Assembly (NCBI GenBank): GCA_905178155.1
Contig: CAJINV010000004.1
Coordinates: 8,894,411 to 8,958,410, forward strand
Source of the DNA: Amoebophrya sp. A120
Taxonomy: Eukaryota > Sar > Dinophyceae > Syndiniales > Amoebophryaceae
Direction: 5' to 3'
DNA length: 64,000 nt
The notes under the pieces are model-generated. The model did no database searches and was not told where the DNA came from. It saw only the letters and a program-made list of their open reading frames with translations. A program made the translations under genes and the position numbers. Every line of letters begins with the position of its first letter. Positions within the stretch are counted from its first letter, which is position 1. This document shows positions 11,438-20,742 of the stretch, one piece after another.

Positions 11438-11914
11438 TAGGGAAGTAGATTTTGAAAGAGTATTGTAGAAGATGTGTAAAGCAGGAGCAGCTGGTAAGGA
11501 CTTTCTCAAGCCCTTTGGAAGCTAAATGTAATGAACTATCAAAAGCGAATAGAAGAACAACTGTGTGCAGATTTCAAAAATTTCAACACCAAGTATGAAA
11601 ACGCTAAGTACTGTACGATAACGATTACTTCGACGCATACAGCACAGTGCCTTTGTCGTGCGAAAAACCGAACGAACCTCTCTGAAATTTGGGCCAGAGT
11701 TTTGCGAACTGTTCCTCGTGTCGTTTCTTTTCGTCTACTCCTGCTAACGCGTGTAGGTACGTAGCTGCGAGGTTTTATTCTTGAATTGGATGATCATTGA
11801 TACTCGCTTCATCTGAAAAAAAAACGGTCTCGAGTTGCGGAGAGCGGTTCACACGTATCCCTTCTTTTAAAAGGACCCACCATTGCTTTTGTTTCTTGAA
11901 AACAAAAGAAAGCA
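11438..11914. other. Intergenic spacer with hairpin at its right end
   Basis: No coding frame was recognised. The last 45 bp form the left arm and loop of the inverted repeat at 11871-11928. Confidence 0.6.
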
Positions 11915-11928
11915 ATGGTGGGCTCCTT
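11871..11928. repeat. Perfectly placed hairpin across a start codon
   Basis: Arms of about 24 nt (CCCACCATTGCTTTTGTTT and its near complement) are separated by about 8 nt. The right arm contains the ATG at 11915 of the next gene. It could fold in the mRNA 5' region. Confidence 0.75.
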
Positions 11929-14096
11929 ATCCTTGATTCCAAGATGCGTTTTGCTTCTGCTTTCAACTGGACCTCCTGCGCTGCAAATGCAATGCTCAAC
12001 CCTGGCGGCACGGGTGCATAGAGCCAAACGTGGTCGTCGCTCCGGGAAAGCAAAGACCCGCGTCCTCGTTCCCAGAAAATCAGGTACTACCTCAGCCGCT
12101 GCTGCCAAGACGAAAACCGGCAAAAGGAGATCGAAATCGCACTCCCAACATGTCGTGACCAAGCAGGAAAGGCTCGCCATCCGGAAGGAGCTGCAGAGGT
12201 TGCTCGAGGAAAATCGGGAAGACGAGGGGGACGAGGACGAGTCTTCTGCCGAGGACCAGGACGGGGAAGAGACAGACACTGAGCCTGCAGACGCGACCGA
12301 GGAAGCTACAACCAGCGAAGGAGGAGAGGAACAAACCACTTCAGGAGTTGCAGAGGGAAATGAAGAACCACCAGAACAGACCCTAGAACAGGAGCAAGCC
12401 GCGGAGCAGCAGGAAGTTGCAAAAGAGCAGGCGCAGGCGTCGCAGGAAGATGCTGCGGAGGCAGCGGAGGCACAGCAGGAACAGGCGGCGGAAATGGCGG
12501 AGGAACAAGAGCAGGATGAGCTGGACACAGGGTCTACGTCGTCATCAAACGCTCTTTCTGGTAGCCGCGGTGGTGGCGCAGCGAGCGGTCCAGCAGCCCC
12601 GGTTATTTCTCCGACCCCGATGGTGGTGCCAGCACCAGATAGTTCTCCTGCGGGGCGAACAACTGCAAGTGCACCGGCACCAATGGACGGTCCAGAAGTT
12701 GTTTCCTCGAGCACTCCGAGCGCCAGCAGTGCACCGCCACCTGGATCCGTGATTGTTCCCACAGAAACCGCTTCCGCACCAGAGCAAGTAGTACCCGAAG
12801 TAGACCCGACCGGCATCAGCGAGGCGGACGCAGCGGACGATTTGGTAGCGTCAGCAGCTGGATCTACTTCTTCTGGATCGACGGGTTCAGGTTCTTCGAC
12901 GGCTGCAGAGAAACCAGTCCTCCCGGAAAAGAACCTCCAAACCTGGCGGTTTCTCCGCGAGTCGGCTGCGAAAGTCGGGGCCATCGCGCAACAGCTGTTA
13001 AGCGTGCAAGCGCGGGTGGACGGCGCGCGGAAATTCGTGGAGCAGGACAGATTGCAGTGGGAAGCCGCGGAGAAGGACCTGGAAATGCGGAACGCGGATT
13101 TGAAAGCCTCGTTGGCGCAGTTGCGAAAACAGGCGAGGGAAAACCAAATCGCAAGGGACGACTGGTCTGTGAAAAAGGAGAAGATTCAAACTGGTATAGG
13201 ATTTTTCAATGATAGATTTCCACCTTTGTCAGCGATTGTATAGTATGTATGCATGACACGTTCAAACAGGTTTGGAATTTGGGCAATACAAAGTTACTCC
13301 ATGAATTATGATTATCACAGTCCGCACCCGCATTCTCGGTGTGGAAGAGGACATGCAACGCAACGCGGAGCAGTTTTTGGAGAAAAAAGCGGATTTGGCG
13401 GACGAAATTTCTAGTTTGAAGGATCGGGTTGCCGAGTACCGACAGCAAGAGGCCGAGGAGGAACAGCAGGAGGAGGAAGGCAGTTCGTCTGCTGAAGAAG
13501 AGAAGGAAGCTGCGTCGTCGGGTGAAGATGAGTCTGACAGCCTGTCCATGGTGGCCACTACTAAGAGAACAGCAAGTGTAGCGCCGCGAATCATGCCGAA
13601 GAAGATGGGAGCCGATGGCAGTAGCACCAAACCGACGAAGCAAGCACCACCACGGCAGAAGACAACAAAGAGGAAAACCTTTTTGCACCAGCAAAGCAAG
13701 GCTAAGTCCGGCTCGCGGAAAACTACGGCTAAAAACAGCAAGAGCGCAGCGAGCGGTGTGAAGAAGGAGCACCAGAAGCGGAAGAAACAATCGAAGGAGC
13801 ACGGCAAAAGCAAGAAAAAATCGGTGGAGGAGACTGCTGACGCAATGGTCCGAGAGATACGGGAAATGCAACAGCAGCTGCAGAAGCTTAAGGCGATGAA
13901 CAAAGCAGGTACGACGACTACTACGGCGAAGAGAACAAGGACTGCTGCTACTTCTGCGGCAAATCAAAGTACTAGCAAGGAAGAATCCAACGCACGGAGA
14001 GCCACGTCTGCGCTGCAACTGCAGCAAAGAGCAACCGCACCCTCATGCCCGAAGGCGGAGGAGCTGAAGGAGCAGTTGAAGGAATGTCTGAGTTAG
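11915..14096 (+). CDS. Signal-peptide-bearing acidic coiled-coil protein, unknown
   Basis: 684 residues from two exons; the canonical intron 13194-13320 (GTATAGG...ATCACAG) joins IQT/VRTRILGVEED in frame. The N-terminus has a hydrophobic stretch (LIPRCVLLLLSTG) resembling a signal peptide, then a basic region. After that come a long Glu/Gln/Ala-rich acidic part, a Ser/Pro/Ala-rich linker, a coiled coil (about 12940-13450) and a Lys-rich tail (KKEHQKRKKQSKEHGKSKKK). No family is recognised. Together with the next two genes it forms a local cluster of highly charged proteins, possibly secreted. The start lies within a hairpin, and no better downstream ATG was evident. Confidence 0.7.
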
Positions 14097-14683
14097 AGGA
14101 AAAATTGACAAGAAGACCATTTTACCCAATTTTTTCCATATCAAACGCAACAGCCGTCAATTTACTTTTTGTTTTTTCTGCACCAAAGGACAGGATCCAT
14201 GTGCCGCCGTGAGAATCACCTTGAAAATCGACCGTATGGTGAAGGTCTCCTTCGTGAAAACGCACTAGCTACACTGAAAACTACCATGCTGACGTGCTGT
14301 CCACAGATCTGGAAAATTGCTTAGTCCAAGTTTCGCCGTTATCGTTATGCACATGGTGGTCTCTATTTCGTTTTGTCTAGAATTGTTTTCATCGGTGCCT
14401 CGTCTGCGGTAGAATTTGTTGAATTTTTCAATCGTGGAAGGGATAAATCGTCAACGTTTCTGATACCTGTCGTAATGCTGTGGTAATCGTCGTGAAGCCA
14501 GGAATCCGTCATGTCGTCGGGAAAAAGCAGAAGAAATCATTTTCTACACGATTCCGTAAAACAATGACAAAGCAGCAATTTCTTCATTTCTTTGCTCTAA
14601 AACCACCGGGTGCCAGATTTTCCGTTTTTTTTCTTTCACAGGGGATAGAATTTTACCAAGAAGAAGCACATCTTCAAAAAATC
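14097..14683. other. Intergenic / probable 5' leader
   Basis: No gene recognised. The frame of the next gene stays open back to 14480, but that upstream segment lacks protein-like composition. Confidence 0.55.
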
Positions 14684-17600
14684 ATGGCACGCAGCACGAG
14701 GCGTAGCAGCGGCGGTGGCCTAGTCACCCGGCGTCCAAATGGAACGACGCTTTTCGTGCTGCTTCAAACGCTTGCGCAATATGACCTTTTCTTCCTCTTG
14801 GAAGACTCTACGACTCCTTTCACCGCCGCGGCGAAAAAGTTCTACTGTGTGGGCTCCAGCTGCTATGGGCCGGAAGCATCTGGTCCGATCGATGAAGAGG
14901 GCTTTTCGAATTTGTTCACCGCGGACCGGGCAAGGAAGCCGAAGCATAAGAGGGCAAAGAACTACCGTGCATCACCCGTTGAATTGTCGGCTCGGCAGCG
15001 GAAAGCAGAAAGAGTTAGCAATGCCGATGTTGACCTCCCGGCTGGTTTGCTGAACACGACGAGGACTCCTACCGGATCCTTCGAAGATACTGAGGAGGCG
15101 TCTACTTTCGCCCAGACCGAGATGGAGATGAGCCTGGACCTCGGACTAGAAAAACTCGACTTCCAACTCGATCTCCAGCAAGAGGGGTGGCTCATGGACA
15201 AAATTCACACTCTTGGCAGCGGGGCGAAAAAGCACTACGAAGACGCGAAGAGTTGGGTGAGCCAGCAGGCTGGGAAGGGGAAAAAGGCAACGGAGAAATA
15301 CTTGCAGAAGTACCTGCAGGGGGCGGTGAACATCACAAACGCGATGACATCGAGTTGGAACGGGTTCAAAACCTTTCTGCAGATCATTGCCGACGCAGAC
15401 TGCCGGACGAAGCTGAGCACGCAGTTCGCCAGCATGTTCGTCCTGAGTTTTTCCAACACGAAAAGGTACCCGCACTTCAGCAAGGTGAGGGACGCGGGGA
15501 AAACGGCGCTGAAGAAGCTGAACAAATTGTTGAGTAAGTCCGGGTGGGGGTTGCGGAAGATCCAGGAAATTTTCACAACCGTGCTTTTCGACCCGCTGAA
15601 GCTAATCGCCGGTGTGATGCAGGACATCGGCCGGTTGGCATTGGATTTCGGCAGCACGGCGATAAAGAACGTGCAAACGCTGATTGAGGCGTACCGGAAG
15701 GACGGAAACAAGGCGTGTATTCAGACGGACGAAGAAGAGACCGTCGGTGAGGATGCCGAGGACGAGAAAAATGCGGCTGACAAGTCATCCAAAAGCGGGT
15801 TTTTGGAACAGGGGAAGAAGAAAAATTTTGAACTTGAACATGTGCAGAGAAGTTCTGCAGCGAACACTGGAGTAGGGGCAGGTCGCGTAGCGGTGCATAG
15901 CAGGTCTTACACCCCGACCGGAGACCTTTTTGGTTTCACGCCGTACCCAAATGTGACGCGGTTTTATGGTGCCGGTAAAACGCCCAACCCATTTCTCGAA
16001 GTTATTGGAACATCAAATAGTGCTGCGGCGCAGGAAACCTCTACAAGCGCCGTCTCTACTTCCGCGTTCCTGAATCTGCAGTCTGATGACGAAGCGGATG
16101 CTGAAGAGGCTCGTGCAGAAGCCAAAAAAGCAAGGGTGAAGGCGAAAAGAGCGGAAAAAACAGCTGATGATGCGGATCGAACAGCAGAAAAAGCCGAACA
16201 GAAAGTGACGAGAAGAAGGCAAAAAGACCAGGCGCATGAGGCACGTGAGAAACTGGATCGGGAACGCAGCGAGGCGCTACTGGATAATCCAGACGAGGCA
16301 AGAAGACTCGCGGAGGCAAAAGACAACGAACTGACCCCAGAACAGCGGAAGCAAGCTCAAGAGCAATTCCCAGAAAAGAAGGTCTACACGATGACGGATG
16401 CGGGTGACGACCCGGCGGACACGTTTCGGAAATGCAAGAAGTGCATGCTGGCGGTCAGCTTGGTCCTGGATCTCCTTCCCCGGGAGCTCCACGCCACCGT
16501 CGGGGCGATGGTGCCGATGGCCATGCACATGCTGTACCGGGTTTCCGGCGCGACCGTCGGGGCGGCGCTGAACTCATTTCTCAAAGTCGGCCACGGAATG
16601 TCGCCACCGACACTGACCGCGGCCTGGGCCTTGCGGTTTTTGAATACGTCCAAGAGCAGCACCATGCATATGATGTTCGGGGGCCTGCGGCGGGCGACGG
16701 GAATCGAATTGCTGGAGGAAAGGGAGCAGAAGGACATATCGGACGTGACAACGGCTTTGACCTCCGACAAGGGGTTTAAGAAAGTTCTCGTCCACGCCGG
16801 GGTTCAGATGCTGGAGCAGTCGCCGGTGTGCGCAAACGCAGCTGGCGAGGTTGATGCTGGGGAAAAGACTAAATCCTCAAAGGCGGACAAAGGATCGTCC
16901 TCTTTTGCCACGTTGGCCGAAGGACAACAGGAGCGTCGCGTTCAGGTGGAAAAGCACAAGCAGGCGGATTCTCCGGACGGTGATGCAGAGGACGCTGAAG
17001 ACGAAAATGCGAAAGGTACGCACGATGATGACGCTCTTGCCCTCGAGAATGACGAGGACGACGACAGCGACGGCGATGATGAAGCTGCTGCAGATGATGA
17101 TGCGAAAGTCAAAGACGCCGAAGACCCAGAACAAGAAGAGCAGGAGCGTGACGACGGTGCGGAGGAAAAAACATCTGAGAAACCAACGACCTCAAATCAA
17201 GACCACGACGGATCTCTTACCCAATACGAGGATGACAAGGGCAACGTGCAATTACAAGGCTATTCGAGCTGCAAAGCCGCGGAGCTGTTCGGGAAAACGA
17301 TCACCGAGCAGTACGTGAAGGGGAAAAATAAGGACTTGAGTGCGAATGAGATTTTGTCTAACGTCATGCCGGTTTTCAACACGCAGGTCTTGGACGTTGT
17401 GGAGGGCGGGAAGGAGAAAGAAAACCAAAAAGTCGACAAGGCGTTGGAGGATTTGGAGAAGGAGGTTGAAAAGGCCGAGAATTTTGTCGGCGGGAAGGGG
17501 AAGGCGAGAACGACGAAGAGTCGAGGTGATGAAGAACAACATCACCGGAAGAAGAAGGGAGGTGCTGTTGCGGGGAAAACGAAGCAAAGTAAGAAGAAGT

Positions 17601-18151
17601 CGGGATCCGGATCGTCGGAAAAAGCAGAAGCCGAGGAAGGAGCGGGTAGGAGAAGGAGAAGGAGGTCTTCGAAGAAGAAGGAGAAAAGCCTGAAAACCAC
17701 GCCGGCCACTTCCAGTGACGACCAGGGAAAGGAGGTGCGGCGGAAGGAAAAAGAAAGGAAAAGAGAAGGTTCCGAGTCGTCCTTGCTTCAGAGGAAAGCG
17801 AGTGCGGACGAAGGGCGGAATGACGAAGAGCGGAATGACGAAGACCGGAGCGAAGCAGGCAACCCAGACGGGCGGGACGGCGGTGCGGGCGAAGAGGGAA
17901 ATGACGAAAACCCGAGCGAACAGAGGAACCCGGACGACAGGAGGCAAGAGCGCGGCGCGGACGACAGGGTGCAAGGGCGGCGCGGACGGCAGGAGAGAGG
18001 ACACAGGAGGCAGGATGATGAACAGGGGGACCCGGACGATCACGAGGGCAGCGATGAAAGAGGAGACAATGGCACGGGCGGAGAGCATCATCAGGAAGAC
18101 CATGATGGGGAGGAAAGAAGTCCGCCAGCGACGGTCGAATGCGCTCCATGA
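14684..18151 (+). CDS. Large secreted-type charged protein, unknown
   Basis: Single-exon frame of about 1155 residues, unusual here because it has no introner. The start at 14684 was chosen because it puts a basic n-region and hydrophobic h-region (TTLFVLLQTLAQYDLFFLL) at the N-terminus, like a signal peptide; the frame is open upstream to 14480. Two more conserved-looking helical blocks (about 15190-15720 and 16410-16860, the latter with CKKCMLAVSLVLDLLP) are separated by Ala/Glu/Lys coiled coil. The C-terminal third is low complexity: acidic, then Lys-rich, then Arg/Asp/Glu/Gly repeats (ERNDEDR, NPDDRRQERG). No family recognised. Possible roles in a secretory organelle or at a parasite surface are speculation. 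Confidence 0.7.
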   Translation: MARSTRRSSGGGLVTRRPNGTTLFVLLQTLAQYDLFFLLEDSTTPFTAAAKKFYCVGSSCYGPEASGPIDEEGFSNLFTADRARKPKHKRAKNYRASPVELSARQRKAERVSNADVDLPAGLLNTTRTPTGSFEDTEEASTFAQTEMEMSLDLGLEKLDFQLDLQQEGWLMDKIHTLGSGAKKHYEDAKSWVSQQAGKGKKATEKYLQKYLQGAVNITNAMTSSWNGFKTFLQIIADADCRTKLSTQFASMFVLSFSNTKRYPHFSKVRDAGKTALKKLNKLLSKSGWGLRKIQEIFTTVLFDPLKLIAGVMQDIGRLALDFGSTAIKNVQTLIEAYRKDGNKACIQTDEEETVGEDAEDEKNAADKSSKSGFLEQGKKKNFELEHVQRSSAANTGVGAGRVAVHSRSYTPTGDLFGFTPYPNVTRFYGAGKTPNPFLEVIGTSNSAAAQETSTSAVSTSAFLNLQSDDEADAEEARAEAKKARVKAKRAEKTADDADRTAEKAEQKVTRRRQKDQAHEAREKLDRERSEALLDNPDEARRLAEAKDNELTPEQRKQAQEQFPEKKVYTMTDAGDDPADTFRKCKKCMLAVSLVLDLLPRELHATVGAMVPMAMHMLYRVSGATVGAALNSFLKVGHGMSPPTLTAAWALRFLNTSKSSTMHMMFGGLRRATGIELLEEREQKDISDVTTALTSDKGFKKVLVHAGVQMLEQSPVCANAAGEVDAGEKTKSSKADKGSSSFATLAEGQQERRVQVEKHKQADSPDGDAEDAEDENAKGTHDDDALALENDEDDDSDGDDEAAADDDAKVKDAEDPEQEEQERDDGAEEKTSEKPTTSNQDHDGSLTQYEDDKGNVQLQGYSSCKAAELFGKTITEQYVKGKNKDLSANEILSNVMPVFNTQVLDVVEGGKEKENQKVDKALEDLEKEVEKAENFVGGKGKARTTKSRGDEEQHHRKKKGGAVAGKTKQSKKKSGSGSSEKAEAEEGAGRRRRRRSSKKKEKSLKTTPATSSDDQGKEVRRKEKERKREGSESSLLQRKASADEGRNDEERNDEDRSEAGNPDGRDGGAGEEGNDENPSEQRNPDDRRQERGADDRVQGRRGRQERGHRRQDDEQGDPDDHEGSDERGDNGTGGEHHQEDHDGEERSPPATVECAP
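17800..18130 (+). repeat. Degenerate coding repeats, Arg/Asp/Glu/Gly-rich
   Basis: Short repeats such as CGGAATGACGAAGAGCGGAA encode RND/EER and NPD units at the C-terminus of the 14684 gene. Confidence 0.6.
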
Positions 18152-18205
18152 AAAACACGCTCTCACTTTTCAGTACCGGTGATTCTTGCGTAGAGGTTTT
18201 GTGTC

Positions 18206-19761
18206 ATGTTTAGTTTGTACGTAAGGCGAAACGAATGCGGGCTCGCGGCTTGAGGGTATCCACTTAGAAGTGGAAGGAAGCAGGCGCATACATAATTGCC
18301 ATACTTAACATAAGATCAGAAGCGTGACGGGTCGTGTTTTTCCTCGCATACTGCTTGTAGTCAAGCGGAAGAACAACTCGAAAAAGGTAGTAAGAAGAAC
18401 TGTAAAAAGTTGGAAGGGAGCATCGAAAGCGAGGAGCAGATCAACAAAGAGAAACTTCAAGATGCAGAAAAGAAGCTTAAAGATCTGACAGAACAGATTG
18501 AAAAGGGCTTAGAAATCGCAAATCGTGCGGCCGCCTCAGTCTCTGTCGCGGGCTTCCGTTCGTTGCCTTCGTAGGTGCGATGATGTTTCTTTCGTATAGA
18601 GAGAATCGGGCTACCATCCATAACGGCAGGTCCAACGTATGATTTATATAAAAGTTTTTGCATGTGCAACAGGAACAGCCTGGTTGCAGTGCCTGAGTCA
18701 GAGGCGGTCCGAGTTTTCAAATTTCATAGGAAGAGGCAGGAAAAAACGGTGAAAAGAAACAGAGAAACCTAGTTAAGGCTCACAAGGCTGCCAAGAAAGC
18801 TCTTAAGAAAGAAGTGGCCGCCAGAAAGAAATTGCAAAAGAGTATCAAATTGCAAATAAGCTTCCCACTCAAAAAACCCCAGGGCAGCACGACGTACAGT
18901 CGTGTCGCCATCCCTTTCTCAGTGTCACCCTTGTGTGACGAATGGTTTGAGTCCTGAATAAGGTCGAGCACTTTGCCGCCCCAGTATTTGCATTATAGCA
19001 TTGCACTTTTAGCGAATTGGAATAAGTAAATGTGAAACTGCAGCAAGTACCGGCGGAAGGACCATTTGTGGCTGCACGCGCCTTTTCGCTTTGGTGCCAT
19101 CCTCTGCAAAATGCGTTTTGGTGCTGCAGCCGTCTGTGTCTCTACTGAGGCGCAGCAAAATATAATGTTCATGTTTACTTTTGTACCGTGGGAAGCTTTT
19201 GCTAGGATACGAAAATATCACCAACTTCAGGAGAAATTGGAGCAAGCTCTCGGACAGCAGGCAGACGAGAAAAGCGACCTAAAAGAAAAGATAGAGAAGC
19301 TGACGAAGAAAAACGAGCAGCTCCAGCAGACACAGAAGGCGTTGGGTGCGGTTGCAGACGGCAGAGCGGAAGAGCTGGCGAAGAAAAAAAAAGAAGCCGC
19401 GGAAGCCGCGAAAGCCGCTGCGGCAGAAGAGGAAGCTGGTCAAGGACAAGAGGAAGCAACCGAGGAAGGTGTGCAAGACTCCTCCGGCGCGGCAGAATCG
19501 GCCACCAGCGATTCACCCGATGCTGAAGATGATACAACAGCGGAAACCAGTGACCCAGATGAAGCACCAGAGGACCACCAGGCCGGGGCAGACGGTGGCG
19601 CGACTGGTGGAGATGAAGAAGCGGCTGGCGGAGGAGCAGGTTCAGACCACACCCACACGGGCGGCTCTGGTGGAGGTGGTGATGGCGCCGGTGGCGGCTC
19701 TGGTGGAGGTGGTGATAGCGGCGGCGACGAAGACGGCGAGGACGAGGAGCACGAGGACTAA
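18206..19761 (+). CDS. Lys/Glu coiled-coil protein with Gly-rich acidic tail
   Basis: A multi-exon model: a tiny first exon (18206-18216, low confidence), then exon 18361-18538 (QAEEQLEKGSKKN...DLTEQIEKG), canonical intron 18539-18729, exon 18730-18842 (EEAGKNGEKKQ...AARKKLQK), a singleton introner (18843-19209), and a last exon to 19761 (YHQLQEKLEQALGQQ...). All joins keep one frame, for about 282 residues. The C-terminus is Ala/Glu-rich, then a GGSGGGGD repeat and an acidic end. No family recognised. The 5' end could instead belong to an exon I did not find, or be a 3' continuation of the 14684 gene. Confidence 0.55.
18843..19209. mobile_element. Introner-like intron, singleton I
   Basis: TATCAAATTGCAAATAAGC... 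and ...GGGAAGCTTTTGCTAGGATA are imperfect inverted ends (shared AAGCTTCCC). The flanks AAGAG and CGAAA are no longer clear repeats, but removing 372 nt keeps the coiled-coil frame open (KKLQ to KYHQLQEK). Confidence 0.65.
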
Positions 19762-20385
19762 GTTTTTTGAACGCCGAACAGTTCTTTTTCGAGCGAATTG
19801 TACTGAAAATATATTTAAGTAATAATTTGGAATCGCATCAATTACCAGTGCTACTAGAAACTGTTTTGTGGAATTCTTTACGAGCTCATTTTTTGCAACA
19901 CGTACACATTTTTCATCTTTTTTTTTCGGTTTCGACATGCAAGATTTTCATTTTTAGTCATGTTTTTGCCGAAAGAACACTTTCACATGTTTTTACGATG
20001 TCACGTTGATCATGATCTAGACGATGATTGGGATAATTTGCCTTTACCCTCTGGGGTTTTTCGAAGAACTGTATAAAGTTTTTGAACCTACTGTACCTGA
20101 AGCTGAACACGGGATAAAGACATCAAACCTCATTTTCCACACGACGACGCGCGCCCAGTCTGCCAATGTCCGTCGCTGCGGTACCACACGAGTGTTTGAT
20201 GGTTTGACTGCACCTTGCGAGAGAACGTTCTTCGAGAAATTTTCGGCAAACAGAACACACGATCAAGAAACCGACCTATCGATCATCAGATCTCAATGAC
20301 TACTTTAAAACTTAGTTGTTTTCCATCTTCACATCAAAGCCAAGTGCCTCACACACCAATTTCACTCTCCCCAACCACCACCTCC
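19762..20385. other. Intergenic, no gene recognised
   Basis: AT-rich spacer. No introner motif and no RNA gene recognised. Confidence 0.6.
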
Positions 20386-20742
20386 ATGTCCAAGCCGACC
20401 CGCGAGGTGATCGTCCGTGTGGAGCCGAAGAGCTTTTTCGCGAACGAGCGGACCTTACTGGATTGGTGCGCGATCTCCACCGTCCTTGGTTCCGTCAGTG
20501 TCACTTTAATGTGCCACGTGTCGCGGAACTACCAGATTGCCGGCCGCTGTTTGATGTGTCTTGTGTTGCTCTTTCTCGGCTTTTCCCTCTACGATTACCG
20601 CTACCGGACCTGGGTGTTGCTGGAAAAGGCGCAGGACTGGCACTTCATCAAGCAGTATAAACCATTATTACTCGTCGCGCTGCTCTCCGCGTTACTCGTT
20701 GCGTCCGTGTGCGTAAACGACGCCGCCGATGTTCACCCGTAG
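20386..20742 (+). CDS. VTC1: VTC1-like DUF202 membrane protein
   Basis: 118 residues with the DUF202 signature VRVEPKSFFANERTLLDWC near the N-terminus and three hydrophobic helices (about residues 30-50, 55-75 and 88-108). This is the size and layout of the small VTC1 subunit of the vacuolar transporter chaperone complex, which makes and moves polyphosphate into acidocalcisome-type vacuoles in yeast and protists. The ATG at 20386 was chosen because it directly precedes the conserved motif; an in-frame ATG lies upstream at 20296. There is no intron. Its last 14 nt overlap the start of the downstream kinase gene in another frame. Confidence 0.88.
   Translation: MSKPTREVIVRVEPKSFFANERTLLDWCAISTVLGSVSVTLMCHVSRNYQIAGRCLMCLVLLFLGFSLYDYRYRTWVLLEKAQDWHFIKQYKPLLLVALLSALLVASVCVNDAADVHP

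Noticed and set aside
11315-11448. Alternative end of the 9501 gene reading through 11448
   Set aside because: That frame loses the conserved SPVIRQTLQHWA ending, which is present in the other frame and stops at 11437.
11809-12984. Minus-strand frame of 391 codons
   Set aside because: It is a Ser/Ala-rich shadow opposite an acidic, repetitive coding region; no motif and no supporting splice pattern.
17252-18166. Minus-strand frame of 304 codons
   Set aside because: It is the complement of the Arg/Asp/Glu repeats of the 14684 gene; composition alone keeps it open.
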